From Pigoraptor vietnamica (taxonomy: Eukaryota; Opisthokonta; Filasterea), in NCBI GenBank assembly GCA_943704525.1, contig CALSCQ010000897.1:1-33204 (forward strand): a stretch of 33,204 nucleotides of DNA, read 5' to 3'. Made by a program: the position numbers and the translations under genes. The notes under the pieces were generated by a model that saw only the letters and a list, made by a program, of their open reading frames with translations, was not told the origin of the DNA and made no database searches. Shown one piece after another: positions 19,901 through 29,222 of the stretch. Numbering within the stretch: position 1 is the stretch's first letter; every line of letters begins with the position of its first letter.

Positions 19901-22900
19901 CCGAACAGCGCCGCGAGGTCCTCGGCGTTGTTCCAGTCGAGCACCTGACGCGCCTTACGGCCCTCGCCCGCTCCCACCCAAAACTCGAGGCGCCCCGTCG
20001 GCCCAATCAGCAGTGCCGCACCGGCACCAGCCTCGGCGCCAAACGCGCCCGCGACGAGCGTGTAGGCATCCGCGAGGGGGTCGATCGCGGGCCGCACCCA
20101 GAGCTCAAACGAGTAGCCCGACGAGTGGTTACCAAACAGCGCGTCGGACGTGTGAGGGTCCAGCGGCGCAGACTCGACGCGGTCCACAAACAGGCCCGCC
20201 GAGCCCACCAGCCCCGCGGTGCGCGTACCGTCCTCCCCCGCATCGTCGAATGTGTCCGTGAACACGGCGGCATCGACCTCAAGGGCCGCCGCATACCCTT
20301 CGTTCGTGGCGGCGCTCGTGCGGCACGTGATGGCCGTCGAATTGTGCGACTGAATCGCGCACTCGGAGTGCCCCACAAACACGCGCGAACCCGAGTCCCC
20401 AAACCCGCTGCCCCGGATGTGGATTTCGTGCCCGCCCATGCGCGAGCCGGCGCGGGGGTCCACAGACTCCACGCGCGGCCGCACCGAAAACACACCCCCG
20501 GGGATGCGGACGTCCGCAATGCCCACGTCCGAGAAGGTCACGCCAAACCGATACACGCCGGCGGGCATGTCGGGGACGATGCACGCGAGTATGTCCGCGC
20601 CCATCTGCGTCACGGCCGCGCACGGTGTCTCCCCAATGCGCACCTGCGCGGACGCACCCGAGCCAAAGTGCGCGCCCTGCAACACGACCATGTCACCTGG
20701 GCAGCCGTTGGCGGGCGTCGCTGAAATGACCACCGGGGTGGTGTCCGTCGATCGGAGAAACGTGGCGTTCAGAGCCGCATTGCCGCGGCCAAGCGACACC
20801 GACACAGTGCCCGTCACTGCCGGGCGGGGGCGCACGACGACCATGCCGCGCATGCCAATTTCGCCGTTGTCGGCCGACACATACTGGTACATGCCTGGCG
20901 CGGTGAAGCGCAGGGCGTAGTAGCCGTCGCCAGATCGCTCGCTGCGGAAGCCGCTGCCATCGTACGACAGCGCAGCAGCGTTGGCGACCTGCTCAACAGA
21001 GTGCAGCGTGCCCGTAACAGCCGTCGACGTCCACGCCCATTCGACGGTGTCGCCGACGTCAATCTCGACAAACGGCGGGGACCACGCGTAACCGAGTCCG
21101 TACTCCGGATTTACGCCTTCGTTCGTCACGCGGTACGTGCGCTGGGTGGCCGTTGTTATGCACGTGATCTCGGTGTTCGTGTGCGCCTGCACTACGCACG
21201 GTGCACCGGCCACCGAAACTTCCGGCCGAAGGGTCGCGTACGTGTCCGAAAAGCCAACGCCCGCGAGTGTCACGACCTGCCCGCCGAGCGCCGAACCCGC
21301 GCTCGCCGACGCCGACGTCACGGCAAGCACATAGTTGAACGACGTGGTGCTCGTGGCCAGGCCGAGTCCGTCAATGTGAACGCTTACGTTCATCGAGCCG
21401 AGCGTGCCGGGACCCGTGATGCACGCAATGTAGATGATGCCAAACGTGTGGACTTTGCAGGGAACGTCGCCAATCATCACCTTCACGTCGTCGCCGACAG
21501 CAAAGTGCCCAAACACAGTGACCATGGTGCCGCCGCCCACGCTGCCAGAGGGCGGGTTGACGCGATCGACGCGGCGCGTTGCGCTCTCAAGAAACGAGAT
21601 TTGCCCGACGGCGACCGATAGTCCGCGGACGGCGACGTTCACGGTTTTGTTGGCGGCCTCGCCTGCCGTGGACACCGGCGTGATGCATGTCAGCTGCACA
21701 AAGGAGCTCTCGACGACGGCGCAGATGCCCACGCCTTCGATGGACACCAGATTGTCCGAGGGCACCGGCGAGAAGCCGTTCCCAGCAATTGTGAGCTCAA
21801 GGCCGCCCGCAATGCTCGAGACAGAGCGGGACATGCCGACCGTCGACAGCTCGTACATGAACCGCACGCTGCTGCGGCCGCGCCCCTTGCCTGGCACAAT
21901 AACCACAATATCGTTCGGGCCGGCGACCTGATGGCCCACAGTGCACCGCAGCGTCGAGTCCGACACTACCTCCACGTTCAAGCATGGCGCGCCTCCGATG
22001 GCAACCGTGGTATTTGCGGCGAAACCGCCGCCCGAGAGCGTCACTCGCGTGCCGCTGGCGCCGGCGGTGGGCTGGATTTGGGTAACCGGCGCGACGTCAG
22101 CCTCGCGGAAGTCAAAGTCGCACCCGCCACTGACGCTGCACACAGACGCGAACGTCGAGTTGTCCTCCAGCGTGCGCGTGACGACCACTTGCGGCTTGGC
22201 GTGTATCGTGCGCAGCATGTCGGCCTGAATGGGCGCAAAGAAAAGGCCTCCGAGGCGTACCTCCGACACGCCCATGTTCGCGTTGGTGCCCGCCAGCGCC
22301 GACGTCGTCGACAAGAGGGGCTGCCGGCCGTTGCGCGAGTCGAACGTGACGGTCCACGAGCGCCCATAACAGCCGCTCTGCTGAGCGGACACCGACGAGC
22401 GACCGATGAGTGGGTAGAGTGCCTGCGCCATCGCATATTCATCGGCGTCGTAGCGAATGGGCTTCGACGTCTTCCCGCCAAACGAGAGCGTGAAGTTGCC
22501 GCCCAGCGGCGCAGACGCATTGACCGCTCGCGACACAGACACATTGAGGTTCCCGGAGTAGGCCTCGAGCAGCGGCAGCTCAGTAGGACATCCAACGGGG
22601 TAAATCGTGATGCCAAAGTTCACAGCGTTCGACGTGATGCCGCGCGTGACTTCGACGTGGTCGACGACGACGCCACCGGGGCGCGCAGGCGGCGACACCT
22701 GGCGCACGTCGCGCTCGAGCGAGGAAATCGCAAACTCGTCGATCCACATTTCGCCGCCGACGACCGAGTAATCGTCCCAGGGCGGGTACAGGATGAGCGC
22801 CGAAAGGACGTGGTCGGGGTCGTCGGGGAACGCCTCGTCGAGCATCGCATTGACGTCGATGCACTTGTAGTGCCACTCGCCGTCCGCGGTCACCGGGGAG

Positions 22901-25047
22901 TCCGCCGAGTCCCACGTGCCGATGCGCGGGTACTTGAAGTTGTCAAACACGTCCGTGATGGTGATCGACAGCCACCCGCGCAGCTGCTCGTAGACCAGCA
23001 TGTTGGCGCGCGTGTTCGGGTTGATGCGCAGCGCCATGCACATGTACGGGTAGAACCGCGTGCTGTACCCAGCGCTCGTCTGCCCGGCCTCGAGGCCATC
23101 CGACCCTTCGAAGGCGCGCCCAAGCGGCGTGGGAAAGTAGAGCGAGCGCCGCCCGCAGAACGCCGCGTTCGTGACAATGGTCGGGTTTCCATAGCCGTAG
23201 CGATCCGTCCAGTCGTCGGACGACGAAGAGCCGGCCTCAAAGTTGTCCAGGTCGTACACGTCGTCGCCGTCGACCACCTGGCATCCCGTGCCGAGCAGCG
23301 CGTGGATGGCGCTGGTCACGTTGTCTGCCGTCGAATTGGCAAACAGAGGGCGCGTCGCCACCCCGTCCCACTGGAGAACGAACGACCCGGCCGCATGCTC
23401 GCCCGCAATGCTGACCACCTGCCGCTCGTACGTAACCGTCACCGACGCCCTGACCGTCTGCACCTCCTGCACGGCGCTGCCCGTCTCCTTTTCCGAATAC
23501 GGCGACTGGTCGGCGTGGGCACCGACGGCGCACGTGTCCAGGCCGTAGTACTCCTTGCACAGCACCTCGAGATAGACGGGGACGCCCGCGGCGAGCGGCA
23601 CCGGCGCCGAGCGCTGCTGCGGGTAGTCATACCAGCGATTCGGATACACCCAAGCCCCGAAGGACACGATGGCCTGAGCGTCCGACCCGTCGAGGTTGTG
23701 GCCGAGGCGCAGCTCCGCGTTGTCGTCGGTGGCGACAAAAAACGTGTAGTTGTCCGACACGGGCGGCGTAAACGAGGCCACGATGCGCGTGCCGTAGCGG
23801 TCGTACTGGTTGAGCGGCCCGTTCATCTCGCCAATGAGAACGGTCGAGTACTGCGGGTTGTTCGGAAACGACGTCGCGTGCCGCAGCGAAGCCACGGTGT
23901 CGCCGTCAATGTTGAAGAAGAGATCCATGCGGGCGCCGCGGTTACCTAGAGACGCACGAACCAGTCAGTCACTGCAGCGGGACACTGCCGCGCATTGCAC
24001 ACCCGCGCTCACCGGCAAAGGCCTTCTCTGTGCTGGTGAAGCGCCCGTCGATGACGCAGCTGAACGACGTGTCCGTGAGGGACGCGGGATCCACCGCGCA
24101 CGGGACGCCGCCGACCTTCACATCGAGTTTGCCCGCGTCGACCCCGAAGCCTGTGCCTGTGACCGTAATCACGCTGCCACCCTCCACGCTCCCATGCGCG
24201 GGGGAAAACGACTGGATTTCTGCGAACGAAAGGGCGCCCAATTGTCAAGACCACAACGGTGGCGCAGTAGCCGACATCCGCCTACTCACCCGGCACAATC
24301 TGGAACATGTACAGCTCAAGGGACGGGGAGACCTTTATGGCGGAGAGCTCCGCATACGAGTCGCCGCGCGAGGGGATGTTGGTGCGGATGTCGTAGTAGC
24401 CGACCTTCGTCTCCTGGGGCTTGCACTGGATGGACATGGCGGGCCAGTTGAGCCACTGCGCGCCGTAGTAATTGAGCGACGTGTCCCGCATGTTGCAGAA
24501 ATTGTCGCCGACGTAAATGCGCTGGATCAGCGACATGTCGTCCGAAAACACGCTGCCCTCGACAGAGATGAGCGCACCCGCGGGCGCCCCAGAGGGGTTG
24601 ATGCGCGAAATGGACGGACTCTCCGACTTCAGGAACGAGAACGAGCAGCTGCCGCGGCACTCGGACACGTCCGTGTTGTCCACAATGACGGTCACTGGCA
24701 GCGGACCCGTTGTCTGGTGGGGGGGCTTCATCGCGGCCGTGATGCACACAATGGTCGTCGTCGTGCTGTAGAACCACACGTTCATGCACGGCACGTCGCC
24801 CATCATGATCACGTTGCCGCCCGCGTAGACGTCCTGGCTGAACCCCGAGCCATAGATGGTGACCTTCGTTCCGCCCGCCACGCTGCCGTGGTCCGGCGAC
24901 ACCCACGAAACCACTGCACGACGCAAGTGTCACACACAGTGGCACTGACACGCGATCCCAGCATAACTACTCACCGGCACCATTGGTTGTCGACGACAGC
25001 ACGGCGAGCACGCATGCCCACAAAATTATGGCCGTGTGGGGCGCCAT
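10960..25047 (-). CDS. PKHD1L1: Fibrocystin-L (PKHD1L1) orthologue with cytoplasmic SH3 domain
   Basis: Four exons: 25047-24975, 24913-24290, 24219-24013, 23945-10960; 4629 residues (human about 4240). Order: signal peptide (1-24), three IPT/TIG, PA14 (about 305-450), two GSFVLQW/GNFTLSF-type modules, IPT 4-7 (from about 917) with a cupredoxin-like insert (about 1240-1350), IPT 8-9, a LamG-like domain (about 1531-1813), IPT 10-14 (about 1883-2320), G8 (about 2323-2410), parallel beta-helix repeats, second G8 (about 3106-3193), more beta-helix, a Ser/Thr/Ala-rich stalk, one transmembrane helix (near 4363-4385) and a tail with an SH3 domain (about 4483-4541; AKRNYVPKFPDE, then SWYMGL and RLPKHCVEPL). 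Fourteen IPT domains, PA14 after the third and two G8 domains reproduce the vertebrate PKHD1L1 layout. It should be a type I surface glycoprotein; the SH3 implies Pro-rich cytoplasmic partners. The LamG and SH3 domains are not in the human protein as I recall it. Confidence 0.95.
19740..19800. repeat. Coding hexanucleotide repeat in PKHD1L1
   Basis: Imperfect GTCGCC repeats on the plus strand. On the coding (minus) strand they give an alternating Thr-Ala tract inside the LamG-like insert of PKHD1L1. The unit is a multiple of three, so length changes keep frame. It is a likely site of length variation. Confidence 0.7.
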
Positions 25048-25394
25048 TTTCGCCCGCCGAAGGCTGAACCTCATGCACTGATAGATTGGATGGTACTTTG
25101 AACCAGCGGCTAAATGCGGAGCAAAAAAGAGAGAATAGGAGGAAGAAAGCGCGCCAGGGCTGCGAGGCTTTGTCGCATTGAAAGCACGGTCCCTCGCGTG
25201 TTGGGCGAGTGGCGAGTGCGCTGTTGACGCACAGTGCACTGCGGTTCCGTGCGCTGGTCCGATTGTTCCCACGCCAGCCAAGTCCGGTGCTGCCAAAAAA
25301 GGCAGCTGGGCAGTGCCCCCAATGTGCTCCCACTAGCGGTCTCCCAAATATAGAAGGCGCCGCGATCCCCATGGAAACTGTGACGCATCGTTTA
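25048..25394. promoter_or_regulatory. Gap holding the PKHD1L1 promoter and KXD1 3' UTR
   Basis: 347 bp separate the KXD1 stop from the PKHD1L1 start; both genes are on the minus strand. The PKHD1L1 promoter and 5' UTR must lie here. A palindromic ATCACGTGAT (25394-25403) overlaps the KXD1 stop codon, and a GCACGTGAC lies about 10 bp further right. CACGTG is common in this GC-rich genome, so regulatory meaning is uncertain. No other gene is seen. Confidence 0.4.
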
Positions 25395-26153
25395 TCACGT
25401 GATGTCCGCGGCACGTGACGAGGGTCCATCTGCACATACAAAACAGAGACTGGCATAAGGGGATGGTCTGGCTTCCCTTCTCGGCTTCTCGCTTGCCTCT
25501 AGGGCTGACAAATGTGGTACATACCTTCTTCGTCGTCGTCTTCGGTGTCTGGAAACTGCGAGAATGCGTCTGGGTATTGCCGTGCAAGGCGGCCCTTGAG
25601 TAGCCTGCGACCGATTCAATTCGTGTCAGCGAGAGACATGCACACAAGGTGGCTGCTGTTCCGTCTCAGAGCCCACCGTATGCGACGAAACACGGCGTCC
25701 AACTCTTTCTTCGTCGTAACAAGCATTGCCGTGTAATGTTTGACTTTTGGCGCAAGCTCTTGAAAATGGATCGAGGACATGTCGTTGAGTGCATTCAGCT
25801 TGACATTCGCACGTTCAAAGCTGCGCAAACTGGGAAGTCGACAAACGCAATTGGCCCAATTAGCCAGCAAACGCCGTTAAAGCGCACTTGCCCAGCCAGA
25901 CTTAATCCCTAAACCACCTAGTGATTGCAGCTTAATCCCAAACCATAGAGATTGCGCGCAATACCGAGCCACAGCAAAGCAGTAGTGAACACGTCCCAAA
26001 CGGACACGAACACATAGTGATCGTGCTCCAAACGCACATGTGCCCTTGGACGTAGAGGATACGTTGAACGTCATCCTCATTAAGAGTCGCGTGCAGCCGC
26101 CGCGCAAACTCCGCACTCGGTGGCGGTAATGGCGTATCGACTTGCTCCGACAT
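25395..26153 (-). CDS. KXD1: KXD1 (KxDL motif protein), BORC subunit
   Basis: Four exons (transcript order): 26153-26038, 25829-25677, 25604-25525, 25429-25395; 127 residues. Exon 1 gives an N-terminus with EFARRLHATLNEDDVQRIL. Splicing then yields QGHILRSFERANVKL, which aligns without gaps to QKNMLDRFEKTNEML of human KXD1. Next come a helix ending in KKELDAVFRRIR (human KRDLDSIFRRIR), then LLKGRLARQYPDAF (human TLKGKLARQHPEAF), and an acidic end (EDDDEE). The protein is shorter than human KXD1 (176) because the disordered tail is trimmed. KXD1 belongs to BORC, which recruits Arl8 and kinesin to lysosomes, and is also linked to BLOC-1. It shares a 215-bp divergent promoter with the kelch gene. 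The phases of all three introns agree, so the model is strong. Confidence 0.92.
25901..25956. repeat. Two-copy direct repeat in KXD1 intron 1
   Basis: CTTAATCCCTAAACC...GTGATTGC (25901-25928) is followed at once by CTTAATCCCAAACC...GAGATTGC (25931-25955). This tandem duplication of about 30 bp sits in the longest KXD1 intron (208 nt). Confidence 0.7.
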
Positions 26154-26368
26154 GGTACTCAACACAAGAAAACGACAATAATAAGCGAACGATGGCGGGA
26201 CAAAATCTTTAGACGAAGCCACAATTGTGCCCGGTGAGACTCACGTGACCATCGGACTTTGTTTACGCCGGTCAACTGCGTCCGGTCAACTGGCCATCGG
26301 TCTATTGTGCCGCTTCATTTACGGCTTCGTTTGCGCTTCCTTTGCTTCTTCAAGTTACTGGCGGGGAA
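26154..26368. promoter_or_regulatory. Divergent promoter between KXD1 and the kelch gene
   Basis: 215 bp separate the two start codons. It holds CTCACGTGACC (26242-26252), close to the CLEAR/E-box GTCACGTGAC used by animal TFEB-type factors on lysosomal genes. It also holds two copies of CCGGTCAACTG (26268-26278 and 26282-26292), each containing a Myb-like CAACTG. The copies lie one helical turn and a half apart. Use by either gene is inference. Confidence 0.45.
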
Positions 26369-27789
26369 ATGGCTGGTGGGTGGCTGTTGCGTGGCACAAA
26401 TGCTCGCGAAAGGGCGCTGACGGTGCCCTGCAGACGAAATCACGTGGTGCCGGGTGTCCACGGCGGACGAGGGTCGCCCCATGGCGCGGCGGTACCACTC
26501 TGGCGTTGTTCGCCAGGGCAGCCTTTACGTCTTCGGCGGTGCCGTCGCGAACAAGACAGTGTCGGCCGATCTGTTCGTGCTCGATTTCGGTGAGTGTGGC
26601 CGTTTTCATGCGGTGCGATTAGCCCGACGCGAACTGATCAGCGGTCGGTGTTGGTGCGGCAGGCACAAAGCAGTGGAAGAAGCTGGATCCAGCGGACGGC
26701 AAGGCGCCCCCTGCGCGCTATGGCCATAGCTGCATTGTCTTTGAGGATGTGATGTACGTGTTTGGCGGTTCGAATGGCAAGCAGACGCTGGACGACTTTT
26801 GGACATACAGTTTCGGTGAGTTGTGGCGGTGCGTATTTTTTCTGCCATCTTACTGCGAAAGAGTTGAATTCATTGCACGTCTGAAGAGGCACTGTCCCCC
26901 TGTCAACTGTATAAGCGAATGCTTCTCATTTCGTTCGGCTTCGTGCTGCGCAGGCCAGAACGTTTGGAGCGAGATTTCGCGGTCGTCGTCAATGGTGTGG
27001 CCGGGTCCTCGAGAGCACCACACCACCGTTCTGGGCGAAGGTATGTTGTTCCTTTTCGGAGGAGCGAAGGACACCAAGACGTACTACGGCGATTTGCACC
27101 GCTACTCCTTTTCTACGCGACAGTGGGAACGTGTCGTCGCCGATGGTGAAGGCCCTGTGGCGAGGGCAGGGCACCTCTCTTTCCTCGTTAACGGACGCCT
27201 ATATATCTACGGTGGATACTGCGGGGACGGCGGATTCGACCCTCTGTACGACACTTTCTGGATCGCTGCGTGTAAGTTTCTGGACCGCACACACGGGCCC
27301 TCTTTGCACGTAATTGTACTTATGGCCAACGTTCTCAGATGAGCGAGGTTCTACGTGGTCGTCGTGCGAAACGACTGGAGCGCTTCCGCGAACTGGCCGA
27401 CAGATCTCGTGCTCAAACCACTGGTCAGGCGTTTACGCGTTTGGCGGTTACGATGGAAAGGCTCCTCAGGGCCACCTCTGTCGCTTCAAACTTCCCGGTA
27501 AGAATTTTTGCAACGTTCAGTTGTTGAAGCGCTTCTGATATCGCCCTTGCGTTTGTTGTTACATGCAGAGTTGTCCTGGGAGATTGTTCCGGTTTGGCTC
27601 GAGCTCGAAAACGTTGCCGCCGCCGCCGTGGGGAGCGTCGGTACATTTCCGACACCCCGCTATGGCCACTGTATGGACATCTCTGAGGACCAGCTTTATG
27701 TTTTTGGTGGCAGCGGCTCGATGTACCTCAACGATGTCCTCAGGTTCAATTTGCCGGAAGTTGATGATGATAGCAACGACGCTAACTGA
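26369..27789 (+). CDS. Kelch-repeat beta-propeller protein
   Basis: Six exons: 26369-26375, 26434-26589, 26663-26815, 26954-27271, 27339-27497, 27569-27789; 337 residues. The first exon is only 7 nt (ATGGCTG); splicing gives MADEITWCRV. Kelch blades carry the GG doublet after a beta strand (LYVFGG, MYVFGG, LFLFGG, LYIYGG, VYAFGG, LYVFGG), with upstream R-x-x-H or G-R/H residues and a downstream W. That makes six blades, enough for a closed propeller with almost nothing outside it. All five introns are phase 1 and fall at blade boundaries (mostly after a strand ending in FG), and exon 4 carries two blades. Related small proteins include RABEPK-type and LZTR1-type kelch repeats, but no extra domain is present to name a partner, so the function is open. 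The acidic end EVDDDSND closes the protein. Confidence 0.9.
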
Positions 27790-27912
27790 TAACGGCGAGG
27801 TGAGATAAAGTGTGCAGCGAACGTACGGTTAGCTCGCAGTCTCCTTTCCTTTTGAATTCCCGAATTTTAGTACACTATTACTACAGGATTGCTTCGGAAG
27901 AACGAGGAGGGA

Positions 27913-27914
<2 letters not shown>

Positions 27915-27950
<36 letters not shown>

Positions 27951-28113
27951 GCGCGTGTGGTGTGTGTGTGTGTGTGAGAGAGAGAGAGTGTGTGTGTGTG
28001 TGTGTGTGCGTGTGTATGTGTGTGTCCGTGTGTGTGTGTGTGTGTGTATTTTTGTGTGTGTGTGTCTGTGTGTGTGTGTGTGCGAGAATGTGTGTGGCTT
28101 GTGTGTGTGGTTT
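27915..28113. repeat. GT microsatellite
   Basis: About 200 bp of (GT)n with short interruptions (GCGCG, GAGAGAGAG, TATTTTT). It lies between the kelch gene and a small minus-strand frame. Open frames across it are repeat translation and are not genes. Confidence 0.95.
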
Positions 28114-28131
28114 GCGTCGCATGTCTGTGGA

Positions 28132-28410
28132 TCACCATGCGCCTACCCTCGGTGCCGCCTCACCGTGCGCGTCTTGCTCTCCCGCCGCCACTTCCTCCGC
28201 GGCCGCCAGCTTGAGGTCGTTAACATGCTTAACCATACTCCGGCGACTGGCGCAGTTGTCCGGCTTGCCATCCGCGGCCTTCAGCACCGTGCACTCGTCG
28301 CTCCAGCGCGCCCCAACTTGTTCGTCTGGCGATCGCTCGTGCGCGCGCGCGCACCCGAACGATGTCGCGTGTGTGACGCTACTAGTTTTAAAAAAAAAAT
28401 ACTCAACCAT
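28132..28410 (-). CDS. Unassigned small ORF, possibly a last exon
   Basis: The frame gives 92 residues from ATG at 28410 to a TGA at 28134-28132. The first 20 or so residues come from AT-rich, low-complexity DNA and look non-coding. From about residue 30 the composition becomes GC-rich with coding-like codon positions, reading [18 protein letters not shown] followed by a Lys/Ala/Glu-rich helix. Two cysteines are 13 residues apart. I recognise no family. It could be a short protein, the last exon of a gene whose upstream exon lies to the right, or a gene remnant beside the microsatellite. Confidence 0.3.
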   Translation of the reverse strand: MVEYFFFKTSSVTHATSFGCARAHERSPDEQVGARWSDECTVLKAADGKPDNCASRRSMVKHVNDLKLAAAEEVAAGEQDAHGEAAPRVGAW

Positions 28411-29222
28411 TGGGCCTAACGCACGTGTGGAATATCATAATTTAAAGAAAATCAACCACATGAGCCGAATATCTTCGACACAACAACCAAGTACCATCCA
28501 ACCGGCGCCGCAGACAAGTGTATAACAACATATTCGTAGCAAGAGTCGGATGAAGATCGAGAAGTGGATGTATTAGTGAAACCTTTTGTGTCGGATAGGA
28601 GCAAAGATAGAGAAGTGCACTCCAATATTTAGCTTTGCGTAGCATCTGTTACAGACGATATAGATTTGGCTTCGCGGCAGCACGTGCCATCGTTGCATCT
28701 GCTGTAGCGAGATTGAATAGTGCCGAATATTGATCCAGATAGATGATTTCTAAATAGATTGGTGTCCTTGGTATGAAAGATTTATGGTGCCACACTTGTT
28801 GCAAGCAATATTGTGCCGCACTTGTTGTATGCGACTGTCTCCCATTAAATTTCGTACATTTTCGACCATTTGAAGCCATGCAACTCGAATGACACACACA
28901 GCTTCAAAAGAAAATGAAATGATAGGAGAAGTCGAATGGTTTTCTAGAAAACTGCACGAGAGAACAATTCTGCTCGCTTGCGTGCGGGTGACGCTGAGCT
29001 GGGCCGTAATACAAAGGCCGGGATACAATGCGAGATGTTTGAATGATGCCTGTGATCTGATTGGACAACGCACTGGCAATCAGCTGATACCACAACGACA
29101 GTTCGAACCCACACTGCCCACCACATGATTCAATAAAAATCGAATCGAAACATTGCAACAGAAATTGTTGTAGTTACAATAAGCACAAGTTAGAATTATA
29201 GGGGTCGCAGAGATCTTCGAAA
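28411..29222. other. AT-rich island without a supported gene
   Basis: This is the only stretch of several hundred bases clearly richer in A+T than the rest of the window. It contains short frames without recognisable domains, a two-copy direct repeat of about 20 bp built on GTGCC(A/G)CACTTGTTG (near 28783 and 28811) and a 7-bp inverted repeat (CTGATTG/CAATCAG) near 29057-29083. A TTCGAAC motif near 29102 resembles a tRNA T loop but has no paired stem. The PEP phosphomutase promoter should lie at the right end. Confidence 0.5.

Noticed and set aside
21931-23949. Plus-strand open frame opposite the PA14 and early IPT region
   Set aside because: Same antisense effect; Arg-rich, no family resemblance.
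27829-28138. Cys-Val or His-Thr repeat frames in the GT tract near the kelch gene
   Set aside because: Simple-repeat translation on either strand with no coding features.
29095-29125. Possible tRNA T loop (GTTCGAACCC)
   Set aside because: The flanking bases do not pair as a T stem and no A box or cloverleaf can be drawn at the right distance on either strand.
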